Source of the DNA: CAWHQZ01 sp963831645
Lineage (GTDB): Bacteria; Pseudomonadota; Alphaproteobacteria; Rhizobiales; Aestuariivirgaceae
Reading direction: 5' to 3'
Assembly: GCA_963831645.1 (NCBI GenBank)
Contig: CAWHQZ010000008.1
Location: 62,001-126,000 of the forward strand
DNA: 64,000 bases
The notes beneath the pieces were generated by a model. The model did not search any database and was not told the DNA's origin. It saw only the letters and a program-made list of their open reading frames with translations. Both the position numbers and the translations under genes were made by a program. This document shows positions 19,266-28,363 of this stretch, piece after piece (position 1 is the stretch's first letter; the number at the start of each line of letters is the position of its first letter).

Positions 19266-19635
19266 TGCCGAGGAATGTGACGTTTCATGTCGACCACATC
19301 CTCGAAGCCATCACCCACATCGCAGATGACATCGCCGGTCACGACCTCGACAGCTTCCTTGGCGATCGGCGGACGCGACAGCTCATCGAGCGAATCTCGA
19401 AATCATTTCCGAGGCGAGCCGCCGCCTGCCGAAGGAACTCAAAGACAAGGAGTCCCGCATCGACCGGGCAGCGATTGCCGGAATCGGCAACGTTCTGAGG
19501 CACGATTGCCATAAGAGCCATCCCGCAATCATTTGGGAGACTTGCAAGAAGGACCTGAAGCCGCTCAAGGCAGCAGTCGAACGCATCCGCCGCGAGCTGG
19601 AGCGACGGCGAGGTCCGGGCCAAGCAACACGCTAG
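19265..19635 (+). pseudogene. HEPN (DUF86/HepT-like) RNase toxin, frameshifted
   Basis: Starts at the ATG overlapping the previous stop. Frame one reads VDHILEAITHIADDIAGHDL and RTRQLIERI, the usual DUF86 start. One base is missing near 19388-19396, after which the other frame reads EIISEASRRLPKELKDKE, IGNVLRHDCHKSHPAIIW and KPLKAAVERIRRELERRR to a TAG at 19633-19635. Joined, this gives about 123 residues, full length for HepT-type toxins, with the RHDCH active-site element in place. One indel in an otherwise perfect gene suggests a base-calling error or a very recent knock-out. Confidence 0.8.
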
Positions 19636-19644
19636 ACGTGCGCC

Positions 19645-20241
19645 ATGGATGGTGACGGCATGTTTCGCTGGGTGTTGCTCATCGGACTCGTGATCGTGAT
19701 CCCGATTGCCGCGTACCATCGTTTCCGCGCCCACACGGGAGAGAAGCTCGACCGGCGCCAGGAGGGGCTGTTCATTCTCCTGACCCTGCGACCCCTCGGG
19801 CTGCTGATGATGGCAGGGCTCATCGCGTATGTGGTCGATCCATCGTTGATGGCGTGGTCTTCGCTAGGCCTGCCGGGCTGGCTGCGCTTTCTCGGCGCGG
19901 AAGTCGCGGTCATCGCCAGCCTCCTCCTGTTCTGGACGCTGCGCAGCCTCGGCGCCAACTTAACCGACACGGTCGCGACAAGAGCCAACCACACCTTGGT
20001 CACGACGGGACCCTACCGCTGGATCCGGCATCCCTTCTATACCGCGGTCGCCTTCATCATGGCCGGCAATGCGCTCGCTGCCGCCAACTGGTTCCTGTTT
20101 CTGACCGGCGGCCTGGTGTTCCTGCTGCTGGCGGTCCGATCGCGACGCGAAGAGGAAAATCTCATTCAGCGTTTCGGCGACCGCTACCGTGACTACATGC
20201 GTTCGACCGGCCGCTTCCTTCCGCAGTTGCGCGCTATGTAG
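19645..20241 (+). CDS. Isoprenylcysteine carboxyl methyltransferase (ICMT/PEMT)-family membrane protein
   Basis: 198 residues with four to five hydrophobic segments. The C-terminal half has the family pattern: TGPYRWIRHPFYTAVAFIMA (SAM/isoprenoid-site RHP), a membrane hairpin, then RSRREEENLIQRFGDRYRDY with the conserved glutamates. Bacterial members methylate unknown small or lipid-like substrates; the true substrate cannot be told. It begins nine bases after the HEPN stop, so it may share that transcript, though no functional link is known. Confidence 0.8.
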   Translation: MDGDGMFRWVLLIGLVIVIPIAAYHRFRAHTGEKLDRRQEGLFILLTLRPLGLLMMAGLIAYVVDPSLMAWSSLGLPGWLRFLGAEVAVIASLLLFWTLRSLGANLTDTVATRANHTLVTTGPYRWIRHPFYTAVAFIMAGNALAAANWFLFLTGGLVFLLLAVRSRREEENLIQRFGDRYRDYMRSTGRFLPQLRAM

Positions 20242-20243
20242 CA

Positions 20244-20554
20244 TCATGTGAAAGCCGTTTCCCAGTCACGTCCTCCGTAAAACATTCGCAAAATAATGAC
20301 GCGCTCCTCGTCCACTACAAAAGCAATTGCCGCCCGCCTCTCGAAACCGGCGATGCGTAGGCCCGGGCGGATATCGTCCCGCACGCGACCGCGCTCGCGC
20401 GCTCGGAGCCCAGATTAAGGCCAAGGCAATAGGCTTCGATGCGGTCGATATAGGACAGGGCGATTACCGGACCAACTGCATCGGCAATCCAGTCGTAGAG
20501 CCGTTCAAGATCGTTCTTCGCCTCCGGAGCAAAGATGACCGTGCAGCGCTTCAA
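20244..20554 (-). pseudogene. ParE-type toxin (RelE/ParE superfamily), frameshifted
   Basis: Begins MKRCTVIFAPEAKNDLERLY, then ADAVGPVIALSYIDRIEAYC, a typical ParE start. Near 20395-20410, in an alternating GC run, the frame is lost; a neighbouring frame continues as RVRDDIRPGLRIAGFERR, AIAFVVDEERVIILRMFYGG and RDWETAF to a TGA at 20246-20244. Joined it would be about 103 residues, normal for ParE, a gyrase poison. It overlaps its antitoxin by four bases (ATGA). Confidence 0.8.
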
Positions 20555-20832
20555 CTACGATCTTTGACACGCTCAGCATGGCGGGCGCGCACCGCAGCAA
20601 ACACGGTCTCGGCAGGTAGGCCACGCGCTGGGTCGGCCCGCATTGCGTCATAGGCCGGCGCGACTTCCTCCCGCAGCCATCGCTCGACAGCTGCATCGCG
20701 CTCCTGAAGCGCTCGCAATCCAGCCCGGACCACTTCGCTGCCGGAGGCATAGGCACCGGAGGAAACCAAGGCATCGATGAACGCCGCGTGCTCGGCCGGA
20801 AGACTAAAGGTTCGCTTTTCAATGTTGGACAC
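20551..20832 (-). CDS. ParD-type antitoxin
   Basis: Ribbon-helix-helix antitoxin of the ParDE pair. From the GTG at 20832 it reads VSNIEKRTFSLPAEHAAFID, then GAYASGSEVVRAGLRALQER, 94 residues, matching ParD length (about 80-95). An ATG at 20874 would add 14 residues, but it lies inside the palindrome at 20860-20876, which looks like the operator, so the shorter start is preferred. Its stop overlaps the toxin start. Confidence 0.8.
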   Translation of the reverse strand: MSNIEKRTFSLPAEHAAFIDALVSSGAYASGSEVVRAGLRALQERDAAVERWLREEVAPAYDAMRADPARGLPAETVFAAVRARHAERVKDRS

Positions 20833-20859
20833 GGCAGTCGCTCCGAGGTGTACAAATCG

Positions 20860-20876
20860 GTATGAAGAATTCATAC
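20860..20876. promoter_or_regulatory. Candidate ParD operator palindrome
   Basis: GTATGAA-GAA-TTCATAC: perfect 7-base arms around a 3-base spacer, 28 bases upstream of the preferred parD start. Short palindromes immediately upstream are where ParD-type antitoxins bind to repress their own operon. Inferred from position and symmetry. Confidence 0.5.
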
Positions 20877-20910
20877 TGCATCCGTTGGGCCATACAAGAG
20901 GTTTTGGGCT

Positions 20911-20990
20911 CTATCCTTCAATCCTCACGGTGCCCGCCACGGCAGCCAGGATGCGGCCGGTCCAGAATGCCGATTTGCTCAGGCCGTTCC
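20911..20990 (-). pseudogene. Fragment matching the C-terminus of the zinc-ribbon methyltransferase at 24.9 kb
   Basis: On the minus strand this stretch encodes LSKSAFWTGRILAAVAGTVR, nearly the same as the end of the methyltransferase at 24904-25563 (LSKSEFWAGRILAAVPGARR). About three quarters of the DNA bases match, on the same strand. Upstream of it (20991-21211) I find nothing resembling the rest of that gene and no other coding signal. It looks like a truncated relic of a second copy. The gap 20877-21211 holds nothing else I can name. Confidence 0.55.
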
Positions 20991-21217
20991 GGACCTCAGT
21001 TCGCTGCCCCCGCCAAGCCGAATGCCAAGGCATAGTAGATTCTGGGATCGCTTTCGGTGCGAGCGGGCTCGCCACAAGATTGCTGTTGAGCAATCTGGCT
21101 CCCGGAACGATTTCAAGTTCCTGTTGGTCTAGGGTTGGTAACCGGAACATCCCGGGACATTACCACGCCACGCGATAGCCCAATCGGAGGATACGGAGAT
21201 GGCGATGTTGATTGCCG

Positions 21218-23986
21218 ATGACTAGCGCTGCATCAGCGGCCCCGCGTTTGGCGCCGGCGATCACGGGGCAACCGGCTCTGGCGCCGGCACTGAGCCCGCA
21301 TGGCCGGCTCACCCTCCAGGAGTCGGACAAGGCGGCGGAGACGGCCCCGAGTTCGGCGGCGCGGCTGAGCCAGGCCTTTGCACGCGGCGCCGGACATGGG
21401 CTGTTGTCCCTGGGAGCCGATGAGGTCGGTAGCGCATTGCCGCCGGTGCTGTCCTATTGGCGGGAGCTTGGGGTTCGATACGTAACGGCGTTGTGCGCTT
21501 TGCCGGAGATAGCCGACGGCAGCGCCAAACCTCCGGTGCCTTTACCGGCGGACGATGAGCTTGCGTCGATGGTGGCCGTTGTCCCGCCGATGCCCGGCGC
21601 GGAGTATGTCACCGCTGCTGTCCTGGCCGATCAGTGGCGCGAGATGGATACGGCCTTCGACGCCGAGTTGGCGGAGGCCGGTGTCACCGTTCAAGCGTTC
21701 CTGAAACGCCGCAACCCGGCCTGGAATCTGGTCGGCCGCGTCCACTTCAACCTCGCCGAGAACCGTAAGGACGAAGAGGCGCCATTCGCCTTCCTGGCCA
21801 CGTACACGAGCAAGCTGTCCGCGGCATCCAAGGCCCAGCACCTGCCGCTCGGCAAGGCTCTGCAGGAGTATGCCGGGGCCAAGAATCGCGAACGCCTCTT
21901 GTCCTTGCTGGTGCCGGTGCAGCGCGCCGCGGAGCAATGCGCCTGGCTGAGAGCGATGGTGGAGGCGGACGAGATCTACCATCCATTGCGCTGGAAACCG
22001 GACGACGCCGTGCAGCTCCTGAAAGACGTGCCCATCCTCGAAAGAGCCGGCGTCGTGGTTCGCATGCCCACGAGCTGGCGCATGAACCGCCCTGCCCGAC
22101 CGCAGATAAGGACGACGGTCGGAACCAAGGTCCCCGCACAACTGGGGCTCGATGCCGTTCTCGACTTCGACATGGCCTTGACCCTCGACGGTGACACGCT
22201 GACGGCCGATGAAGTCAGGACTTCTTCTGGCGCAGTCGGACGGGCTCGCGCTCATCCGGGGGAAATGGGTCGAGGTGGATCATGAACGGCTGACCCGCAC
22301 GCTGGAGCAGTTCCAGGCAATCGAGCAACGCGCCGCTACCGAGGGCCTGTCGTTCGGGGAGGCGATGCGCCTGTTGGCCGGCGCCGGCATCGGCGAGGCC
22401 GGCAGCGACAGGGGCTTTGTGGCCGAATGGAGCCAGACCGTGGCCGGACCGTGGCTGGCCGAGACGCTGGCGGCCCTGCGCCGCCCCGAACTCATCGCCG
22501 CGCGTGCATCCGGGCCGGTCCCTCAAGGCGACGCTGAGGCCGTATCAGCTGGCGGGTTTGCAGTGGCTGTATCTGCTCACCAAACTGCGGCTGGGCGCCT
22601 GTCTCGCCGACGACATGGGGCTCGGCAAGACCATCCAGGTGCTGTGCCTGCTGATGGTGCTGAAGGAACAGTCGGGCGGAGCGCGAAAGTCGGGCCGCAA
22701 GCCGAGTCTGCTGGTGGCGCCAGCGTCGCTGCTGGCCAATTGGTCCGCCGAGATCGCCCGGTTCGCGCCGAGTTCTCACGTCGCTCATCGCCCATCCATC
22801 GGCGATGCCGCCCGACGAGCTGCACGCGCTGGATCTTGAACGCCTCGCCGATATCGATCTGGTCATCACCAGCTATGGCACGTTGTTGCGCACGCCGGGA
22901 CTGATCGGCACACCGTGGCATCTCGCCATTCTCGATGAGGCGCAAAACATCAAGAATGCCGCGGCCAAACAAACCAAAGCCGTGAAGCAGCTCAAGGCCG
23001 AGAACCGGATTGCGCTCACCGGCACCCCGATCGAGAACCGGCTGGGCGACCTGTGGTCGATATTCGACTTCCTCAATCCGGGACTGCTCGGCTCAGCCAG
23101 GGAATTCACGACCTTCGCCAAGCAACTGGCCGATGCGCCGAACAACTCCTATGGCCCCCTGCGCGAGCTGGTGCGGCCCTATATCCTGCGCCGCCTCAAG
23201 ACCGACAGGAGCATCATTGCCGACCTGCCCGACAAGACCGAGGTTAAGACCTACTGCCCCCTGTCGCGCCGTCAGGCGGCGCTCTACCAAGAGTTGGTGG
23301 AAAACCTCGCCAACCAGCTGGAGCAGACCGACGGCATGCAGCGCCGGGGGCTGGTGTTGGCGTCCCTGATGCGGCTCAAGCAAATCTGCAACCACCCCTC
23401 GCAATGGCTCGGCGACGGCCTCTGGGGCGAGGCCGATAGCGGCAAGTTCGCGCGCTTGCGCGAGATCGCGGAGGTCATCTCGGACAAGCAGGAGAAGGCC
23501 CTGCTGTTCTCCCAGTTCAAGGAGACGGCGGCTCCCCTCTCCACCTTTCTGAGCCAGGTGTTCGGCCGGTCCGGGCTCGTGCTCACCGGCGAGACCGAGG
23601 TGAAAAGGCGCAAGGACCTGGTGCGCCAGTTCCAGGAGGACGAGCACGTGCCGTTCTTCGTGCTGTCGGTGAAAGCCGGCGGCGCCGGTCTCAATCTTAC
23701 CGCCGCCTCCCATGTCATTCATTTCGACCGCTGGTGGAACCCGGCGGTCGAGAATCAGGCGACCGACCGCGCCTTCCGCATTGGCCAGACCAGGAACGTT
23801 CTTGTGCACAAGTTCGTTTGCCGCGGGACAGTCGAGGACCGAATCGATCACATGATCGAGCAGAAGAAGCAGCTGGCCGGGGACTTTCTCGGGGCTGGCG
23901 CCGAGATGCTGCTGACCGAAATGAAAGACGAGGAGCTGTTGAAGCTCGTCGCCCTCGACCTCAAGACCGCGCTGAAGGAAGGTTAG
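21218..23986 (+). pseudogene. SNF2-family DEAD/DEAH helicase (SNF2_assoc/DUF3670 type), three frameshifts
   Basis: About 920 residues if joined. The first frame to about 22205 is the SNF2-associated N-terminal region (RVHFNLAENRKDEEAPFAFL, then LPLGKALQEYAG). A second frame follows to about 22510 (DGLALIRGKWVEVDHERL). A third carries motifs I and Ia: LRPYQLAGLQWLYLL, ADDMGLGKTIQ, LLVAPASLLANW. From about 22800 the last frame holds DEAQNIKN, LTGTPIENRLGDLWSIFDF, the helicase C motifs SVKAGGAGLNLT and FDRWWNPAVE, and ATDRAFRIGQTR. Expected to be an ATP-driven dsDNA translocase. It is followed three bases later by a SWIM zinc-finger gene, a common partner. A tiny ORF (21199-21225, eight codons) with a better ribosome site overlaps the start. 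Confidence 0.85.
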
Positions 23987-23989
23987 GCC

Positions 23990-24907
23990 ATGAGCTTCTA
24001 TTCCTGGAGACCCTACGTTCCGGTGGCCAAGCGGCGGCTGCAGGCGGCACAGAAGCTCCTCAAGATGCGGGGGAAGGGGCAGGCCCTTTCTCCGGTGATG
24101 ATCCAAGGGCGCGCCATCGCCTCGACCTTCTGGGGCAAGTCCTGGTGCAGCAACCTCGAGCGCTACAGCGACTATTCCAACCGGCTGCCGCGGGGCCGCA
24201 CCTATGTGCGCAACGGCTGCGTGCTGGATCTGAAAGTCGCCAGGGGCGAGGTCGCCGCGATGGTAAGCGGATCCGACCTGTATAAGATCAAGATCGGCAT
24301 AGCGCCGGTGACGCGACGCCGCTGGCAGGCAATCTGCAGGGACTGTTCCGGCAGCATCGATTCACTCGTCGAATTGCTGCAGGGTCGGCTCAACACAAGC
24401 GTCATGGACCGGGTGTGCCGGCAGGGGGATGGGCTGTTCCCGACCCCGGACGAAATCACGCTGTCCTGCAGTTGCCCCGACTGGGCGGAAGTGTGCAAGC
24501 ACGTAGCGGCGGCGCTCTATGGCGTAGGAGCGCGCCTCGATGAGCGGCCCGAGCTGCTGTTCGTGCTGCGCGGCGTCGATGAAAAAGATCTGATCGCCGG
24601 CGCCGGCACGGATCTGACGCTAGGCAGGGGCGCGGCGCCAAAGGGCAAGGTCCTGGCCGACGATGACATGGCGGCGCTGTTCGGTCTGGACATGCTTGAG
24701 ACGGCGGCTGAGACGAGCGCTGAACTCGCGAGAACCGAGACGAGGCCAGTTGCACGTTCCCGGCGCTCGCGGGCGGCGCCCACGACGGCGAAAGCAGCGG
24801 CAAGCAAGCCTTCGCGGGCGAGCAAGATCGAGCCGACCCATGAGCGGGCGCCGTCCCGGTCATCGGTCAGGCAGGGCAAGACGCGGGCGCACAAACAGAA
24901 AGGTTAG
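23990..24907 (+). CDS. SWIM zinc-finger protein, partner of SNF2 helicase
   Basis: 305 residues, intact. The N-terminal half reads RAIASTFWGKSWCSNLERYS, a conserved start in SNF2-linked SWIM proteins. The SWIM finger is LSCSCPDWAEVCKHVAAALY (CxC...CxH) at about residues 163-182. The last 60 residues are a basic, Ala/Ser/Arg/Lys-rich tail, probably disordered and nucleic-acid binding. It starts three bases after the helicase stop. The pair occurs in many bacteria and is suspected to act on DNA, but I know of no proven role. It converges with the methyltransferase, overlapping it by four bases. Confidence 0.85.
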   Translation: MSFYSWRPYVPVAKRRLQAAQKLLKMRGKGQALSPVMIQGRAIASTFWGKSWCSNLERYSDYSNRLPRGRTYVRNGCVLDLKVARGEVAAMVSGSDLYKIKIGIAPVTRRRWQAICRDCSGSIDSLVELLQGRLNTSVMDRVCRQGDGLFPTPDEITLSCSCPDWAEVCKHVAAALYGVGARLDERPELLFVLRGVDEKDLIAGAGTDLTLGRGAAPKGKVLADDDMAALFGLDMLETAAETSAELARTETRPVARSRRSRAAPTTAKAAASKPSRASKIEPTHERAPSRSSVRQGKTRAHKQKG

Positions 24908-25563
24908 GCTTCAATTCGTCTCGCCCCGGGAACGGCAGCCAGGATGCGGCCGGCCCAGAACTCGGACTTGCTCAGGACGGAAAAGCGCTTGCCGTCGCCG
25001 GTGACGGGGTCAAAGCCCTTGATGGCGATCGTCGACAGCGACGGGGCGATGCGGGCAAGTCGCGCATCGAAATCGGAGCCATAGGCGCGATAGTGCTCGT
25101 TCTTGTCGGGATCCGGGTGACCCCAGTCCTCGGTCGGCTCGCCGTGCTCGGTGCGCGGATAGGCCAGCACCAGGAATCCCCTCGCCGACAGGATACGCGT
25201 GAGTTCCAAAATCGCGCGGCGATCATCGGCCACGTGCTCGATGACATGCGAGCAGAGGACGACGTCATAGCTTTCGTCGGCGCGCGAGATCGCCTGCACG
25301 TCGATAGAGTTGTCGCCGCCGTAGATCGACACCTCCGCGGTGGCAAACCAGCGATCGTCCAGGATCGGGTCGGAACTGAAGCGGATCAGGGTGAGGCCGG
25401 CGAAGCGCTCGGGGATGCGAAAGCGGTCGATCGCCTGGCGCGCCACGCGGTGCCGTTCGAGCGACCCGCAGCCGGCGCAGCGCGGCGGCAGTCCCCGTTC
25501 ACTCAGGCGGCCGAAGGGGCCTGGTACGAACCGGGTCTCGCCGCAGACGTTGCAGGCGGGCAT
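24904..25563 (-). CDS. Class I SAM-dependent methyltransferase with N-terminal zinc ribbon
   Basis: 219 residues. A zinc ribbon opens the protein (CNVCG at 4-8, CAGCG near 29-33). A methyltransferase_11-like core follows: YGGDNSIDVQAISRADESYD, VVLCSHVIEHVADDRRAILE, and TRILSARGFLVLAYP. The start at 25563 puts the ribbon directly at the N-terminus. Substrate unknown; such ribbon-methyltransferases are often near sugar or surface-polymer genes, which is not the case here. A C-terminal fragment of a related gene lies at 20911-20990, on the far side of the SNF2-SWIM pair. Confidence 0.75.
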   Translation of the reverse strand: MPACNVCGETRFVPGPFGRLSERGLPPRCAGCGSLERHRVARQAIDRFRIPERFAGLTLIRFSSDPILDDRWFATAEVSIYGGDNSIDVQAISRADESYDVVLCSHVIEHVADDRRAILELTRILSARGFLVLAYPRTEHGEPTEDWGHPDPDKNEHYRAYGSDFDARLARIAPSLSTIAIKGFDPVTGDGKRFSVLSKSEFWAGRILAAVPGARRIEA

Positions 25564-25584
25564 TGGACGCCTCCGTGCGCAGTT

Positions 25585-26271
25585 CTAACGCGACTTCGCT
25601 CTGCGCAGCCTCATGATGTGGTGCTCGATCTCCGTATGCAGTGCTGCCGCATCACCCGCGGCCAGGAGATCGCGCAAGCGGCGATGCTGCGGCCCGACTG
25701 TCCGCTCGTCGCGCTCGTCGCGGATTTCGTTACCGAAGACGATGAACACATGCCGGGCGAGCGCTTCCCACAGCGTGTCGACGATGGCGTTTGCCGAGGC
25801 ATGACAGATTTCACGATGAAAATTCAGATCGGCCTTGCTGACCTCGATCCATTCACGGCGATCGGCGGCCCGCTCCATTTCCGCAATGAGTTGATCGAGC
25901 CGGGCGATGAGCCTGGGGCTCGCCTTGTAGGCCTGAGCCGCATCGCGCAGGGCAATCCTCTCAAGAGCGATGCGCGCCTCGCAAATCTGGCCCACCCTGG
26001 CGTCGTCGAACGTGGCGATGCGGGTGCCGCGGTGCGGAATGCTCTCCACGATGCCTTGAGCCTCGAGGATCTTCAGCGCCTCGCGCAACGGCACCCGGCT
26101 CATGTTGAGAAGACTGGCGAGTTCCGTCTCGACCAGCCGCTGTCCGGGCTGCAGCGCCCCCGATGCCACGCCCTCGACAATGGCGTTGGCAGCCTGGTCC
26201 GCGAGGCTCGGCGAACGGGCCATCGTGAGGACCGGGACGGGTGAGGCTTCGGGTTCCAGGATGCTGGACAT
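25585..26271 (-). CDS. GntR-family transcriptional regulator, FCD (FadR) subfamily
   Basis: 228 residues from the ATG at 26271 (an upstream in-frame start at 26295 adds eight). Winged helix: LADQAANAIVEGVASGAL, TELASLLNMSRVPLREALKI. FCD effector domain follows with the metal-site residues spread through EARIALERIALRDAAQ, DLNFHREICHAS and HRRLRDLLAAGD. It is divergent from the catabolic operon starting at 26370 and is almost certainly its local regulator (inference from position). The intact frame contrasts with the broken genes opposite. Confidence 0.9.
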   Translation of the reverse strand: MSSILEPEASPVPVLTMARSPSLADQAANAIVEGVASGALQPGQRLVETELASLLNMSRVPLREALKILEAQGIVESIPHRGTRIATFDDARVGQICEARIALERIALRDAAQAYKASPRLIARLDQLIAEMERAADRREWIEVSKADLNFHREICHASANAIVDTLWEALARHVFIVFGNEIRDERDERTVGPQHRRLRDLLAAGDAAALHTEIEHHIMRLRRAKSR

Positions 26272-26297
26272 CACTTCTTGCCTTGCTCTTCCCACTC

Positions 26298-26305
26298 TGT
26301 ATACA
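26298..26305. promoter_or_regulatory. Candidate GntR (FCD) operator
   Basis: TGTATACA, a perfect 8-base palindrome inside CTGTATACAATTAG, lies between the divergent GntR and SDR starts. FCD-type GntR proteins commonly bind TNGTATACNA-like sites. The match is short and based on position plus symmetry. Confidence 0.5.
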
Positions 26306-26369
26306 ATTAGTACGATCAGGACAATCAGTAGCAGCCCACGGTCACCTGGCGAGACAAAGTATAAAGCAT

Positions 26370-27154
26370 ATGGGGGAACTCCTTCGCGGCCGACGGGCGT
26401 ACGTCACCGGGGGATCGAGTGGTATCGGCGCAGCCGTTGTCGAGGCCTTTGCTGCCGAGGGTGCCCATGTCGCCATCGGCGCTTCGCAGCATTCCGATGA
26501 GGCCCGCGCAACCGCCAAAAGGCTGTCGGCCTTCAACGGCGGTAAAGCGCTGGTGGTCCGGGCGGATTTGACCGACCGCGAGGAGACGGATCGCGCCGCC
26601 AACGAGGTGGTGAAGGCATTGGGCGGTCTCGACGTATTCGTTCACTGCGCCGGCATCGACGTCAGCAAGACCGCGCCGACCCATGAGACACCCGATGAAA
26701 TCTGGGACCGCATGATCGCCCTGCATCTGACGGCGGCCTTCCGCCTGTCGCAAGCGGTTGTTGCCGGCGCTGCTGAAGGGCACGCAATCCGTCGGTCACC
26801 TTCATCGGCTCGGTCGCCGGGCTCGTCGCATGGGAGGGCGACGTCGCCTACAACGTCGCCAAGGCCGGTCTCCATCATCTCGCCCGCTGCATCGCCGCCG
26901 ACTACGCAAAGTCGGGCCTGCGCGCCAATGTCATCGCTCCCGGCGTCATCGATACGCCGCTCACCCGCGGCTATGCGGCAGGCATGGAAGGCGGCGAAGC
27001 GAGCGGCATGAAGGTGCTCGCCGGCCTGCATCCGATCGGACGCTACGCCAGGCCGGAAGAGATCGCCGGCGCGGCGGTCTTCCTCGCCTCCGACAAGGCG
27101 GCCTTCATCACCGGCGCGGTGCTGCCGGTCGATGGCGGCATGACCATGATCTGA
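26370..27154 (+). pseudogene. SDR-family oxidoreductase, frameshifted
   Basis: Short-chain NAD(P) dehydrogenase, first gene of the operon. Frame one: RRAYVTGGSSGIGAAVVEAF (cofactor loop TGGSSGIG), then DVFVHCAGIDVSKTAP. Single extra bases near 26757-26761 and 26793-26795 throw the frame, after which it continues GSVAGLVAWEGDVAYNVAKA (active site YNVAK), ANVIAPGVIDTPL and FITGAVLPVDGGMTMI to the TGA at 27152-27154. About 260 residues if corrected. Probably oxidises a sugar or sugar-acid intermediate, given the neighbours. Confidence 0.8.
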
Positions 27155-27169
27155 CGGGCGCAAGCGACC

Positions 27170-28363
27170 ATGGCACAGCAGACAATGATGGCCGCGGTCT
27201 GCGACGTCGCCGGGCGAAGGCGACGTGCTCGAGCTGCGCGAGGTTCGCGTCGACGATCCGCACGAGCTGGAAGTCCGGGTGCAAGCTGCTCACGACCGGC
27301 ATCTGCCGCAGCGATATCCATTACCTGCGCGGCGTCTGGGCGCACCCCAAGCCCGTCATCCTCGGCCATGAGGCCTGCGGCATGATCGAATCGGTCGGGC
27401 CGGGCGTGCCGAACTCGCGCATCGGCGAGAAAGTCGTGCTCACCTTCACGCCCTCCTGCGGCCACTGCCGCTTCTGTGTCAGCGGCCGCAGCGTGTTGTG
27501 CGAGGAAGTGGCGCGGGCCGCCGCGCAGGGCACGATGTGGGACAACACCACGCGCTTCTTCGAGACGCGACGGAACGCCGATCCATCATCTGAGCCTCGT
27601 CTCGTCGTTCTGCGAGTATGACCGTCGTGCCGCACAATGGCGCCATCACCATCGAACCCGAAGTGTCTCGCCGGAACAGGCGTGTCTTCTCGGCTGCGGC
27701 GCCATGGCCGGTATCGGCGCTGCACTGAACACTGCGCAGGTGAGGCCTGGCGACAGTGTCGCCGTATTCGGCTGCGGCGGCGTCGGTCTGAGCGTCGTTC
27801 AGGGCGCGAAGCTGTGCAACGCCTTGCCGATCGTCGCCGTCGACCTTCGCCCCGAGAAGGAAGCGGAAGCGCGGCGCTTCGGCGCCACCCATTTCGTCAA
27901 CGCCGCCGCTCGCCGATTCCGTCAGGCAAGGTGCGCGAGATCACCGGCGGCGGCGCCGATTTCACCTTCGAGGCGACCGGTCAGACCGAGATCGCGGAAC
28001 ACTGCTACAAGGCGACCTGCCGGGCCGGGACCACGGTGCTGATCGGCCAGCCGACGGAAAACGCCGTCGCCGGCTTCCCGCCCTACTGGATCGCCCAGGA
28101 CGAAAACCGCGTCATCGGCTCGAGCTACGGCTCAACCCGCCCGATGATCGATTTTCCCAAGGTGCTGCGGCTGGTGAAGCACGGCCTGCTCGATCTCGAA
28201 GTCGCTGGTGTCCGAGGTGTGGCCCTTCGAGCGCATCAACGAAGCGATCGCGCTCGTCGAAACCGGGCGCGTAAACCGCATGGTGCTGCGCTTCGACGAG
28301 CAGCTGACACTGACTTGTCAATCGCAACCGTTGAACAAGCAGCAACAAGGAGGAACGTCATGA
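27170..28363 (+). pseudogene. Zinc-dependent alcohol dehydrogenase (MDR family), multiply frameshifted
   Basis: About 370 residues if restored. Pieces in order across three frames: LLTTGICRSDIHYLRGVW and ILGHEACGMIESVGPGVPN (catalytic zinc: C, GHE), FTPSCGHCRFCVSGRSVLCE (four-cysteine structural zinc), LLGCGAMAGIGAALNTAQV, VAVFGCGGVGLSVVQGAKL (NAD fold), ITGGGADFTFEATGQTEIAE. At least six indels between 27215 and 28210, mostly one extra G or C. The true stop is uncertain; the open frame ends at 28363 but, with indels, a TGA at 28305-28307 is also possible. Sits 15 bases after the SDR. Confidence 0.75.

Noticed and set aside
23093..24106. 337-codon minus-strand ORF
   Set aside because: Antisense to the SNF2 helicase C-terminal half, which has clear helicase motifs.
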